From contig JBQJBP010000001.1 in NCBI GenBank assembly GCA_052078155.1, forward strand, positions 558,001-622,000: DNA of 64,000 nt. The letters run 5' to 3'. The notes beneath the pieces were generated by a model, which had not been told where the DNA came from, searched no databases, and worked only from the letters and a program-made list of their open reading frames with translations. Every line of letters starts with the position of its first letter. Positions within the stretch are counted from its first letter, which is position 1. The position numbers were made by a program, and so were the translations under genes. Positions 35,548-44,727 of the stretch are shown here, in pieces. Origin of the DNA: CAXBMB01 sp052078155 (GTDB lineage: Bacteria; Pseudomonadota; Alphaproteobacteria; Kiloniellales; DSM-21159).

Positions 35548-35866
35548 ACGTCACAGCTTTCTTTCTGGCCACCAGCTCAGATCTTTAACAAGCTGTTGTT
35601 CTGGATCGCCTGACCTCAGGGTGTCGACCAGACTCCGGCCCGTTTGCTATGCTGGCGAACGTTGGTAATATTTCTTACTGCTTTTGGGATTTATGTCGGG
35701 ATAGACGGACAGGCGACGTGATGCCCCACGACAAGGGGTGCCCTGCGACGTGTGACTTGTCCTCTCTTCAGTATGCTGGAGGCCTGGTCACGGATGTGTG
35801 CCAGGGTCACAGCGCCATCTTCTAAAGTGAACAGGCTCCAGCCCTTTTGGAATTGGCCTTTAAACC
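35548..35866. other. Intergenic region after cueR
   Basis: I see no gene, clear terminator or repeat copy in these 319 bases. Short self-complementary patches (for example around CCCCACGACAAGGGG near 35723) are too weak to call. Confidence 0.4.
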
Positions 35867-37156
35867 ATGCGCAATCTGAGACCTCCCAGTCGCCGGGACC
35901 GTGCTGTTTCTTCTGCCGATCGCGGCGTAGAGACCACGGAATCGCTGCGTCCGGTTGCCGTGGTGGCTGTCGCGCTTCTGGCGGGAGGTGTTACCCTGGG
36001 CACGCTGATCGGGAAGGGGGCCGATCGCTTTTCCGATTATGAACCGGTACTGGCTGAGGAGGCCGATCCCGGCCCGGTGCTGTCGCCCAGCCCCACGGAA
36101 GCTCTCTTGCAGGAAGCGCGCCCGGAGTTGCACCGGGCCAAGGCGGCAGGCGTAGCCATTGCCCGCGAAGCCGTTGTGGAGGACAAGGATTTTGCCGCCC
36201 GTGCGACGCCTTCCAAGGCAACAGCAAAACTGGGCGGGATGGCCGCACAGACCGCGCAGGAAGTGACGCCGGACCGCTGGCTGTCCTCCTTCTCTCCGAC
36301 CTTGAACAAAGAAGTCCTCACTGCCCAGTCTCTGCCGCAGGTGAAAAGCTACGAAGGCTATGTGGAGATTGCCTCTGGCCGCAGCCAGCCTCAGGCCTGG
36401 CAAGCCAATGCGGTTCAGGTCGCCGCAGCCAATGGCCGTCCCCGCATTGCCATCGTGCTGGATGATCTGGGGATGAACAGACCGGCCACCCGCCGGGCCA
36501 TAAACCTGCCCGGGCCGCTGACTCTGGCTTTCCTGACCTATGCCGATGATCTGGCGCGGCAAACCCAATTGGCCAGGCAGCAGGGGCATGAGTTGCTGGT
36601 CCATATGCCCATGGCAGCTGAAAAAGAACAGATCGCCGCCAAGTATCGCCCCCTCAGTCCTGAACTCAGTTCAGAGGAACTGCAGGCCAATCTGGATTGG
36701 GGTCTGGGGCGTTTTGAAGGCTATGTGGGCATCAACAACCACATGGGCAGCCGCATGACCAAAGACCGCCCCGGCATGACCCTGGTAATGAGGACGCTTA
36801 AGCAGCGCGGTCTGCTCTACATGGATTCCCGAACCTCCGGACGATCGGTTGGGGAAGAAGTGGCGGAAGAACTAGGGGTTCCGACCAATCACCGGGACAT
36901 CTTCATCGACCATGAGCAAAGTGATGAATTTGTGACCCGGCAGCTGGCAAAGATTGAGCGCATCGCTGTGAAGCACGGCCAGGTGATCGCCATTGGCCAT
37001 CCGCACAAAGTTACGTTGAAGCATCTGGAAAGCTGGCTCCCGCGCATGCAGGCCAAGGGCTATCAGATTGTGCCCATTTCAGCTCTCGTCAAAGGGCCCA
37101 AACCTTTGCAGCTGTCCAAAACCAGCTGGTCCAACGGCGCGAGCAAGGCCAATTAG
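35867..37156 (+). CDS. Divergent polysaccharide deacetylase family protein
   Basis: The protein of 429 residues has one membrane segment near residues 29-48 (VAVVAVALLAGGVTLG) and a low-complexity linker. A C-terminal NodB-like barrel from about residue 190 (IAIVLDDLGMN, LVHMPMA, NNHMGSRMT, MDSRTSG, IGHPH) matches the divergent polysaccharide deacetylase family (DUF610, YibQ-like). The catalytic Asp-His pattern is altered from ordinary deacetylases, as is normal for this family, and the true substrate is unknown. In many alphaproteobacteria it neighbours a periplasmic protease and nudH, but not here. It converges with trpE. Confidence 0.87.
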   Translation: MRNLRPPSRRDRAVSSADRGVETTESLRPVAVVAVALLAGGVTLGTLIGKGADRFSDYEPVLAEEADPGPVLSPSPTEALLQEARPELHRAKAAGVAIAREAVVEDKDFAARATPSKATAKLGGMAAQTAQEVTPDRWLSSFSPTLNKEVLTAQSLPQVKSYEGYVEIASGRSQPQAWQANAVQVAAANGRPRIAIVLDDLGMNRPATRRAINLPGPLTLAFLTYADDLARQTQLARQQGHELLVHMPMAAEKEQIAAKYRPLSPELSSEELQANLDWGLGRFEGYVGINNHMGSRMTKDRPGMTLVMRTLKQRGLLYMDSRTSGRSVGEEVAEELGVPTNHRDIFIDHEQSDEFVTRQLAKIERIAVKHGQVIAIGHPHKVTLKHLESWLPRMQAKGYQIVPISALVKGPKPLQLSKTSWSNGASKAN

Positions 37157-37356
37157 GCGGTCAGTGGGTTGAGCAGCCGGATTGATGACCTGGCCCCTAT
37201 TTGCAAGAAATGCCTGCGTTTCCGGCGTCAGATTGGCCTAAACGAAACTACGTCGTGAGGGCGTTTAAAGCGCGGATTAGCTTCTTCCCAAAAGCGAGAA
37301 GATGAGCCGCGACCTGGATCACAGCGCATAACGCGTCTTACGGATTCGATCCCGTT

Positions 37357-38862
37357 CTAGCTTTCCCGGGCAAAGCGGACCGCTTCTTCCGCGGCCCGGA
37401 TAAGGGCACGGGCCTTGTTGCGGGTTTCCTGATACTCCGACTCGGGATCACTGTCCGCCACCACACCGGCACCTGCCTGAACAAAGACCTTGCCGTCTTT
37501 CACCAGCGCTGTGCGCAGGGCAATACAGGTATCCATGTCGCCGTCAGCCCCCAGATAGCCTACCGCGCCGGCATAGTAGCTGCGCCGGTCGGGCTCCAGT
37601 TCCTCGATGATCTCCATGGCGCGGACTTTTGGGGCGCCAGAAACGGTGCCGGCCGGAAAACCGGCAGCCAGAGCATCCAGCGCATCAGATTTCTGATCAA
37701 TCTGCCCTTCCACGTTGGAAGAGATGTGCATCACGTGGCTGTAGTACTCCACCATGAACTGTTCGGTGACTTTGACGGAGCCGATTTCCGCCACCCGGCC
37801 CACATCATTGCGCCCCAGATCCAGCAGCATCAGGTGCTCGGCCCGCTCTTTGGGATCAGCCAGCAGATCTTCAGCCAGCGCCCGGTCTTCTGCCGGTGTG
37901 GCGCCGCGCTTGCGGGTTCCGGCCAGGGGTCTGATGGTCACTGTGCCTTTGCGCAGGCGCACCAGCACCTCTGGAGACGAGCCCACCACCGCGTAGTCTC
38001 CGAAATCCAGGAAGAACAGGAAGGGGGAGGGGTTGAGGCGCCGCAAAGCGCGATAGAGAGCAAAGGGTGGCAGCTCAAAGGGAACGGAAAAGCGCTGCGC
38101 CAGAACCACCTGGAAGATGTCCCCGGCCAGAATGTACTCCTGAGCCCGTGCCACCATGGCGCGGAAGGCATCGGGCGTCATGTTGGCTTCCGGTTCCGGA
38201 AGCTCCTGCTGGCGGCTCTGAGGTTCTTTGCGATAGGGCAGTGAGCGTTCAAAATCCGCTTTCACATCGGCCAGACGGGCACAGGCCAGATCATGGGCCG
38301 CCTGCGCGGAGATGCCTGCCTGGGGCCAGACCGGTGTTGTGATGGTGACCGTATCTTCCACACGGTCAAACACAGCGGTGATGGTCGGGCGCACAAAAAC
38401 CGAATCGGGAATGTCCAGAACATCGGGATTGCTGTCGAGAATGGTCTCGACCTCCCGCACCATGTCATAGCCCATGTAGCCAATCAGGCTGCCTGCCATG
38501 GGGGGCAGGTCATCGCCCAGAGCAATGAATGATTCTTTGGCCAGGGCGCGCAGGCTTTCGCGCGCGGACCCGTCCAGAGCCGTGAATTCGTCACCTTGTG
38601 CCCGTGCCTGGCGGTTGATTTCCGCCTTGCCTTTGCGGCAGCGCCAGATCAGGTCGGGCTTCATGGTGATGAAGGAATAGCGGCCGATGGTTGATCCGCC
38701 TTCCACCGATTCAAAAAGGAAGGAGTTGGGACGGCCATCTGCCAGTTTCAGGAAGGCCGAAACAGGCGTTTCCAGATCCGCCACCAGAGTGGTCCAGACG
38801 ATCTGCGCCTCGCCTTTGTCGTAGGTCTGGGCGAAAGAAGCGAGCTCAGGGGTGACCTGCAT
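37357..38862 (-). CDS. trpE: Anthranilate synthase component I
   Basis: TrpE makes anthranilate from chorismate using ammonia from TrpG. The 501-residue protein has the N-terminal regulatory lobe, including the ESVEGGSTIGRYSF-type tryptophan-binding segment (about residues 50-63). The catalytic lobe has IRPLAGTRKRG, LDLGRNDVGR, AGFPAGTVSGAPK and GYLGADGDMD. It is separate from trpGDC, which is about 5 kb away on the same strand. CCGGAG precedes the ATG. A strong hairpin upstream separates it from ppiD, and I find no Trp-codon leader. Confidence 0.97.
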   Translation of the reverse strand: MQVTPELASFAQTYDKGEAQIVWTTLVADLETPVSAFLKLADGRPNSFLFESVEGGSTIGRYSFITMKPDLIWRCRKGKAEINRQARAQGDEFTALDGSARESLRALAKESFIALGDDLPPMAGSLIGYMGYDMVREVETILDSNPDVLDIPDSVFVRPTITAVFDRVEDTVTITTPVWPQAGISAQAAHDLACARLADVKADFERSLPYRKEPQSRQQELPEPEANMTPDAFRAMVARAQEYILAGDIFQVVLAQRFSVPFELPPFALYRALRRLNPSPFLFFLDFGDYAVVGSSPEVLVRLRKGTVTIRPLAGTRKRGATPAEDRALAEDLLADPKERAEHLMLLDLGRNDVGRVAEIGSVKVTEQFMVEYYSHVMHISSNVEGQIDQKSDALDALAAGFPAGTVSGAPKVRAMEIIEELEPDRRSYYAGAVGYLGADGDMDTCIALRTALVKDGKVFVQAGAGVVADSDPESEYQETRNKARALIRAAEEAVRFARES

Positions 38863-38933
38863 GGCTCCGGGTTCCTAACTGAGTGACGGGTGCGTGGGCA
38901 CGCACGTGAAGACTTGGGCTGTAGGTTAAAGAA

Positions 38934-38969
38934 CAGGGCCTTCTTCCGGTCAACCAGAAGAAGGCCCTG
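38934..38969 (-). terminator. Strong hairpin between ppiD and trpE
   Basis: CAGGGCCTTCTTC (38934-38946) pairs perfectly with GAAGAAGGCCCTG (38957-38969), a 13-bp stem with extra pairing in the loop. On the minus strand it is followed by TTCTTT. It is best read as the ppiD terminator; an attenuator for trpE is possible but there is no supporting leader peptide. Confidence 0.75.
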
Positions 38970-39071
38970 CTGCCACTTTTCCTCTTCGGGCCTCATGAAC
39001 ACTGGCCTTACACAGGGGGCTCACACAGGAGGATCAGAAGTCGAACCGGCCCCCGTTAGTACTGAGCCCCT

Positions 39072-40943
39072 TTAGAACTGGGCCAGTGTGCTGTCGAGCA
39101 CCTGCTGGTTGACCAGCACCTGATAGCGATCCCCCAGACCCTGGCGATAGGCTGCGGCAATGTCCGCCTGCAGGGAGCCGGTCAGCTCTTCTGACAGGGC
39201 TGCCAGGCCGTCGCTGTCACTGGCCGGGTTGGCTGGAATGACTTCGGTCATCACGGCCACCAGGGTGCCGCCTTCCACCGGCGCGACAAAGGCATCGCCA
39301 GTCTTGCTGTCAAACAGCGTGGCGGTCAGAGTCGGGGAAGGCTCGGCATCCACGCGGGTCAGCGGGGCTGTGGTCTGCAGCTCAAGGCCGGTTTCTGCGG
39401 CCAGATCATTCAGGCTTGTGCCCCCTTCAACCTTGCCAGCCAGTTCATCGGCCAGCTCTTCAGCCAGCCGCAGTTGCTCATCAGCAAGCCAGGCTGCTTC
39501 AACTTCCTGCTTGACCTCTTCGAAGGGACGGGGAGCTGCGGGAGTTTCCCCTTCGGCCTGCAGCATGAAGTAACCGCCGTCTCCGGCTTCGATCAGCAGG
39601 CTCTGTTCACCAATGGGCGTTCCGAAAGCTGCGGCCAGGAAATCAGGCGTCTGCGGCAGATCGGCAATCGGATTGCCGGCCATATCCAGCCCCTGAGCAT
39701 CCATGGCGTCGACTTTCTGAACCGGCAGGTCAAACTTCCCAGCTGCATCCACAACTGAAGCGCCGCTTCCCAGTTCGTCGTCCACATCGTTGGCCAGGTT
39801 CACCAGGGCATCGATGGCCTTGTTGAGGCGGAGGTCCTGTTCGACCTGGTCGCGAACCTCTTCAAAGGGTTGCTGACTGCCTGTTTCGATCTCACTGACC
39901 TGCAGCAGGTGCCAGCCGAAGGGGCTCTGCACAGGACCGGAGGTTTCACCGGCTGCCAGCTCAAAGGCGGCGGCAGCCATGTCGCCATTGAGGTCATTGC
40001 GTGTGACTTTACCAAGAGACACCGCGGGTTGGCCGGTCACTTCTTCGGCCAGGGCATCGAAGGTCAGGCCATCGGCCAAACGGGCAGCAGCTTCCGCGGC
40101 CGCTTCTTCGCTGGGCAGCAGGATCTGGCTGACGTCGCGCTTTTCTTCCACTGTGAAGTCGGCCAGGCGGGCGTCATACTCTGCGCGCAGGTCCTCTTCT
40201 GACACGGAGATCTCAGCGGCCAGAGGTTCAGGGCGCAGCTGCACCACGGACAGGGACCGGTAATCCGGTGCCATGTAGTTGTCGGTGTTGTCTTCATAGA
40301 AGGCCATCAAGACGTCGCTGCCGGGCAGGGCAGTCCCATCAAAGCGGCTGGCGGGAACCATCAGATAGTTGGCAACCCGCGCTTCGTTCTGAAAGCGATA
40401 GAGCTTATCGGCCAGCAAGGCTGGTACCTGAGTGCCCTGGGTCATGGCCCCCATGATCTGGTTGCGGTTGATGTCCGCACGCATGTCCGCAACAAACTGG
40501 GCTTCACTCATCTGAGTAGACGCCAGGACCTGATCATAGCGGGCCCGGTCAAAACGACCGGTGGAATCCTGGAAGGCGGGGAAGGTCGTTATGGCGTTGC
40601 GCACCTGGTCATCGCTGACCTGCAGGTTGAAGTCCCGGCTGTTTTGGCGGAACAGGGCCTGATTGGCCAGACGGGCGAGAACCTGGTTGCTCAATCCCAA
40701 AGCCTGAGCCGTCTGCAGGTCCAGCTGGCCACCGAAGCGGCGCTGCAGCTGTCCAAACTCTGTGGCGAAAGCCTGACGGTATTCATACTGGCTGATTTCT
40801 TCGTCCCCGACTTCGGCCACGTTGGCTTCAGACAGGTTCCCCTGAAGCATGTCGCCGACACCCCAGAAAGCAAAGCTGAGGATCAGCAGGCTGAAGAGAA
40901 AGATAACCAGAACTTTGGCGACGATGCCGCGCAACTTTTCCAT
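39072..40943 (-). CDS. ppiD: PpiD/SurA-type periplasmic peptidyl-prolyl isomerase
   Basis: This 623-residue protein is anchored by an N-terminal membrane helix (residues about 9-31) and extends into the periplasm. A SurA_N-like chaperone region follows (EISQYEYRQAF onward). A parvulin domain occupies about residues 265-360 (VSQILLP, FGWHLLQV), and a long acidic C-terminal part follows. It assists folding of exported proteins near the Sec translocon. The parvulin is divergent, so isomerase activity is uncertain. It is divergent from tpiA. Confidence 0.9.
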   Translation of the reverse strand: MEKLRGIVAKVLVIFLFSLLILSFAFWGVGDMLQGNLSEANVAEVGDEEISQYEYRQAFATEFGQLQRRFGGQLDLQTAQALGLSNQVLARLANQALFRQNSRDFNLQVSDDQVRNAITTFPAFQDSTGRFDRARYDQVLASTQMSEAQFVADMRADINRNQIMGAMTQGTQVPALLADKLYRFQNEARVANYLMVPASRFDGTALPGSDVLMAFYEDNTDNYMAPDYRSLSVVQLRPEPLAAEISVSEEDLRAEYDARLADFTVEEKRDVSQILLPSEEAAAEAAARLADGLTFDALAEEVTGQPAVSLGKVTRNDLNGDMAAAAFELAAGETSGPVQSPFGWHLLQVSEIETGSQQPFEEVRDQVEQDLRLNKAIDALVNLANDVDDELGSGASVVDAAGKFDLPVQKVDAMDAQGLDMAGNPIADLPQTPDFLAAAFGTPIGEQSLLIEAGDGGYFMLQAEGETPAAPRPFEEVKQEVEAAWLADEQLRLAEELADELAGKVEGGTSLNDLAAETGLELQTTAPLTRVDAEPSPTLTATLFDSKTGDAFVAPVEGGTLVAVMTEVIPANPASDSDGLAALSEELTGSLQADIAAAYRQGLGDRYQVLVNQQVLDSTLAQF

Positions 40944-41342
40944 GAATGACGTACCTTGGAATGAGTCTCAAATCAGGATCCGGCTTGAAGCCGGGCGGCG
41001 CATCTTAGAAAGGGACCGGAGGGGCGGCAACCTCACACTTGGATTTTCCGCATGACAAATGGGTTATTTGGGCGATTTTTGCCAAAACCTGTCGATTTCA
41101 GCCCCGGACATTGGGGAAATTTGCTTCCAATTTGCCTTTTGACCCTCTGGCAGCGTCTGGGGGGCTATGTTAATTAGCGCTGCAATTGCGGGCAGTGTCA
41201 GAGAGCAGGGGCCCTTGATCCCCTCGGCTGACGTGCCCCAGAAAAAACAAGTGACGACTGCCACCTTCTTAGAAACTCCTGCCGCATGACATGGCAATGC
41301 ACTGTGTGCGGGAATGACGGACAGACCAAAGGGACCGACTTC
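40944..41342. other. Divergent intergenic region ppiD-tpiA
   Basis: No gene is evident in these 399 bases. A near-perfect palindrome CCGGCTT-G-AAGCCGG (40980-40994) lies 37 bases before ppiD and may be an operator. TTAATTAGCGCTGCAATTGC near 41170 is the most AT-rich patch. I cannot place either promoter with confidence. Confidence 0.4.
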
Positions 41343-42101
41343 ATGCTGAAAAAACTCATCGCAGGCAATTGGAAGATGAACGGGGATCTGGCCAGCGTGG
41401 AAAACCTGGCCGGGGCGTTGGCTGACAAGGTGTCCGCTGCCGGGTCCGGTCTGAGCTGCGATCTTCTGGTCTGTCCGCCTGCTGCCTTGTTGTCCGCCGT
41501 TGCCCAACGGGCCAAAGGATCTGCCCTGGCCGTTGGCGGTCAGGATTGCCATCAGGAAGCCTCCGGAGCCTTCACCGGTGATACCTCCGCCAGTCTGCTG
41601 CGGGAAATCGGCTGCAGCTATGTCATCGTCGGTCACTCAGAGCGTCGGCAATATCACGGTGAAACCAACGCCCAGGTCTGCGCCAAGGCAGAAGCCGCAC
41701 TGGAAGCCGGTCTGACCCCGATCGTCTGCGTAGGTGAAACAGAAGCAGAGCGGGAAGAAGGCCGGGCTCTGGATGTGATCGCCAGCCAGGTAAAAGGCTC
41801 TTTGCCCAAGGGCGAACCGGGCAGTCGCTGTGTGGTGGCCTATGAACCGGTCTGGGCCATCGGCACCGGCAAAACCGCGACGCCCGAAGATGTGGCGGAA
41901 GTGCATGCCTGTCTGCGGGCTGTGCTTTCGGAGCTGCTGGATGACGCGACCGCGGCGAAGATCCGCTTGCTTTACGGTGGGTCAGTTAAACCCGGCAATG
42001 CAGCCGAATTGCTTTCAACGGCCAATGTGGATGGAGCGCTTGTCGGCGGGGCCAGCCTGAAAGTGGACGATTTCTGGGGAATTGCAGAAAACGCCGGTTA
42101 A
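41343..42101 (+). CDS. tpiA: Triosephosphate isomerase
   Basis: TpiA interconverts dihydroxyacetone phosphate and glyceraldehyde 3-phosphate. The catalytic residues are in GNWKMNG (Lys), VIVGHSERR (His) and AYEPVWAIGTG (Glu), and the phosphate loop YGGSVKPGN is intact. The length of 252 is normal. The frame is open to 41286, but the family start and AAAGGGA ribosome-binding region point to the ATG at 41343. tpiA-secG-pyrG is a conserved alphaproteobacterial order. Confidence 0.98.
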   Translation: MLKKLIAGNWKMNGDLASVENLAGALADKVSAAGSGLSCDLLVCPPAALLSAVAQRAKGSALAVGGQDCHQEASGAFTGDTSASLLREIGCSYVIVGHSERRQYHGETNAQVCAKAEAALEAGLTPIVCVGETEAEREEGRALDVIASQVKGSLPKGEPGSRCVVAYEPVWAIGTGKTATPEDVAEVHACLRAVLSELLDDATAAKIRLLYGGSVKPGNAAELLSTANVDGALVGGASLKVDDFWGIAENAG

Positions 42102-42124
42102 CCAGCCGTGAAACTTGATTGGAT

Positions 42125-42159
42125 CAGGCTTTCAGCACTGTTGCCCGGTTGAAAGCCTG
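42125..42159 (+). terminator. Probable terminator after tpiA
   Basis: CAGGCTTTCA (42125-42134) and TGAAAGCCTG (42150-42159) form a perfect 10-bp stem with a 15-base loop, 24 bases past the tpiA stop. A second small stem, GGCCGG/CCGGCC, follows at 42177-42193. There is no long U-run. Confidence 0.55.
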
Positions 42160-42345
42160 GTTCCTGGCCTGCGGGGGGCCGGAAGCCCCGGCCTTCATCT
42201 GTCTTTAGACCCCTGGCGCAAAGATTGCCCTAGCCACAGGGGCCATAAGGCATTATATCCCCCGCTGAATGTTTGTGTGTCCTGACGGGCCGGGTTGTTC
42301 AAAATCCGCCTGACCGGGACTTTTGTTGAGTCTGGAAACTGCCTG

Positions 42346-42666
42346 ATGCATACGGTTCTGCTCGTTGTCCATCTCCTGATCATTGTGGCCCTCGTTTTTG
42401 TTGTTTTGCTTCAGCGCAGCGAAGGCGGTGCCCTGGGTATTGGTGGCGGCGGCGGTGGTGCCGGATTGATGACAGGTCGCGGGACGGCCAATCTGCTGAC
42501 CCGTACGACAGCCATCTTGGCAGGTCTGTTCATGATGACCTCACTGGCTCTGTCCATCTGGTCGAGCAGTGCGGGCACTCAGCGCAATCAGTCCATCATG
42601 GATCAGGCGCCGGCGGTTCAAACCGAACCTGCTGCGCCCAGCGAGCCTTCTGTCCCTGTACAGTAA
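42346..42666 (+). CDS. secG: Protein translocase subunit SecG
   Basis: SecG is the small accessory membrane subunit of SecYEG. This 106-residue protein has two hydrophobic helices (about residues 2-20 and 52-72) separated by the conserved LLQRSEGGALGIGGG turn and GTANLLTRTTA segment. The C-terminal tail is Ala/Pro-rich. The ATG at 42346 is preferred; the frame reaches a TTG at 42295 with no family support. It lies between tpiA and pyrG and ends 26 bases before a strong terminator. Confidence 0.95.
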   Translation: MHTVLLVVHLLIIVALVFVVLLQRSEGGALGIGGGGGGAGLMTGRGTANLLTRTTAILAGLFMMTSLALSIWSSSAGTQRNQSIMDQAPAVQTEPAAPSEPSVPVQ

Positions 42667-42692
42667 GTCAGGGCGGTAGCCTTAGAGAGTTT

Positions 42693-42727
42693 TCGGCATG
42701 GAGCTGGTCTCCATGCCGATTCGTTTT
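42693..42727 (+). terminator. Rho-independent terminator after secG
   Basis: TCGGCATGGAG (42693-42703) pairs perfectly with CTCCATGCCGA (42709-42719), an 11-bp stem with a 5-base loop followed by TTCGTTTT. It separates secG from pyrG. Confidence 0.85.
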
Positions 42728-42858
42728 GAGCCGATTTTTATGCGAGTCGGTTGTTCAGAAAATTTTGTCAATCTAACCCCTTGGTTTCACTAGAGGGGTC
42801 TTTCGGCGTGTGAAAATCTACTTGCCGAAGGTCAGGTTTGGGAGGATAAGGAAAGCCC

Positions 42859-44484
42859 ATGACGCGGTTTATCTTCATCACCGGCGGCGTGGTTTCCTCA
42901 TTGGGTAAGGGACTGGCCTCAGCAGCGCTTGGCGCGCTGTTGCAAGCGCGCGGATACAAAGTCCGTTTGCGTAAGCTTGATCCCTATCTGAATGTTGATC
43001 CCGGGACCATGAGCCCCTACCAGCACGGCGAGGTGTTTGTCACCGACGACGGGGCTGAAACCGATCTCGATCTTGGTCACTACGAGCGCTATACCGGTGT
43101 TGCCAACCGGCGCAGCGACTCTGTGAGTACCGGTCAGATCTATTCCACAATCCTGGCCAAAGAGCGGCGAGGCGACTATCTGGGGGCGACCGTTCAGGTC
43201 ATTCCCCACGTCACCAACGCCATCAAGGAATTCGTTCGCGCCGACGTGGAGGATGAAGACTTCATCATCTGCGAAATCGGTGGCACGGTGGGTGACATTG
43301 AAAGTCTGCCTTTCCTGGAGGCCATCCGCCAGCTGGGCAATGAACTGGGGCGGGAACGGTCACTGTTCATGCACCTGACCTTGCTGCCTTACATCAAGAC
43401 AGCCGGCGAACTGAAAACCAAGCCCACCCAGCATTCCGTCAAAGAGCTGCAGTCCGTTGGGATTCAGCCTGATGTTCTCTTGTGCCGGGCTGAACAGCCA
43501 ATCGGCCGTAGTGAACGTCAGAAACTGGCGCTCTTCTGCAACTTGCGTGAAGAGGCGGTGATCCAGGCCCTGGATGTGGACACCATCTATGCCGTGCCCC
43601 GTGCCTATCATGAAGAAGGCATGGATACGGTGGTCTGCAATCACTTCGGGCTGGAAAGCGGCGAGGTGGACCTGACGGTCTGGGATCGCATTTCCAGCAC
43701 CATTCGGCAGCCCGACGGTGAGGTCACCATCGGGGTGGTGGGCAAGTACACAAGCCTGCTGGACGCATACAAATCACTGGCAGAAGCCCTGACGCACGGC
43801 GGTGTGGCCAACTCTGTTCGGGTCAAGATCAACTGGCTGGATGCGGAAATCTTCGAAAAGGAAGGCCACATTCAGGAGCTGGAAGGCGTGCATGGCATTC
43901 TGGTGCCGGGTGGCTTCGGCGAACGGGGCACGGAAGGCAAAATCAACGCCGCCCGCTTTGCCCGGGACCGCAAAGTTCCCTACTTCGGCATTTGTCTGGG
44001 CATGCAGATGGCTGTCCTGGCGGCGGCCCGCGACAAGGCCAATCTGCCTCAGGCCGGTTCCAGCGAGTTTGGTCCAGCGGACCCGGCCATCATTGGCCTG
44101 ATGACCGAATGGACCAAAGGCAACCAGAAGGAAAGCCGCAGCGACGGGTCTGATCTGGGCGGGACCATGCGCCTGGGGGCCTATCCGGCCAGCCTCGTAC
44201 CCGGCTCGAAAGTGGCGGAAGTCTATGGCACCACGGAAATCAGTGAACGCCATCGCCATCGTTACGAAGTCAACGTGGCCTATAAGGAACAGCTGGAAGC
44301 GGCTGGTCTGATGTTCTCCGGTCTGTCACCGGACGGACGTCTGCCGGAGATTGTCGAGCTGCCGGACCACCCCTGGTACATTGGGGTTCAGTACCATCCG
44401 GAGCTGAAGTCCAAGCCATTTGATCCGCACCCGCTCTTCAGTTCCTTCGTGAAAGCGGCTTTGGAGCATTCGCGGTTGATGTAA
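42859..44484 (+). CDS. pyrG: CTP synthase
   Basis: PyrG aminates UTP to CTP using glutamine. The synthase domain starts ITGGVVSSLGKG (about residues 7-18) and has the VEDEDFIICEIGGTVGDIES region, here DFIICEIGG. The C-terminal glutaminase domain has its nucleophile in GICLGMQ (about residue 382) and the YHPELKSKP triad segment. At 541 residues the length is exact. The pathway links to UMP kinase (pyrH at 3820) upstream. A terminator follows. Confidence 0.98.
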   Translation: MTRFIFITGGVVSSLGKGLASAALGALLQARGYKVRLRKLDPYLNVDPGTMSPYQHGEVFVTDDGAETDLDLGHYERYTGVANRRSDSVSTGQIYSTILAKERRGDYLGATVQVIPHVTNAIKEFVRADVEDEDFIICEIGGTVGDIESLPFLEAIRQLGNELGRERSLFMHLTLLPYIKTAGELKTKPTQHSVKELQSVGIQPDVLLCRAEQPIGRSERQKLALFCNLREEAVIQALDVDTIYAVPRAYHEEGMDTVVCNHFGLESGEVDLTVWDRISSTIRQPDGEVTIGVVGKYTSLLDAYKSLAEALTHGGVANSVRVKINWLDAEIFEKEGHIQELEGVHGILVPGGFGERGTEGKINAARFARDRKVPYFGICLGMQMAVLAAARDKANLPQAGSSEFGPADPAIIGLMTEWTKGNQKESRSDGSDLGGTMRLGAYPASLVPGSKVAEVYGTTEISERHRHRYEVNVAYKEQLEAAGLMFSGLSPDGRLPEIVELPDHPWYIGVQYHPELKSKPFDPHPLFSSFVKAALEHSRLM

Positions 44485-44520
44485 GACCATGGGCAGTCCT
44501 GTTTGGGATTGCGGTAACAG

Positions 44521-44560
44521 GGCCCGGCAGGCGTAACACACTGCCGGGCCTCTTTCTTTT
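44521..44560 (+). terminator. Rho-independent terminator after pyrG
   Basis: GGCCCGGCAG (44521-44530) and CTGCCGGGCC (44541-44550) pair perfectly over 10 bp, followed immediately by TCTTTCTTTT. Confidence 0.9.
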
Positions 44561-44727
44561 CTGCCCAAAACGTTCCTGCACCTTTGCTGGACAGTGAAGA
44601 ACGGGCAGCCGCTGGCTGTTTGCCAGCTGAGAACTCTCACTGCGATCCTCCTTGCTGAGCCAAAGCCCTCTTGCGGAACGGCAGGAGGTGAGATCGCTCC
44701 CGAAGTTTGTTTTAGGATCTGCGTTTT

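Noticed and set aside
38748..39002. A possible trp leader peptide upstream of trpE
   Set aside because: The frame reads through the 13-bp hairpin into trpE and has only one Trp codon, so it does not fit a leader peptide.
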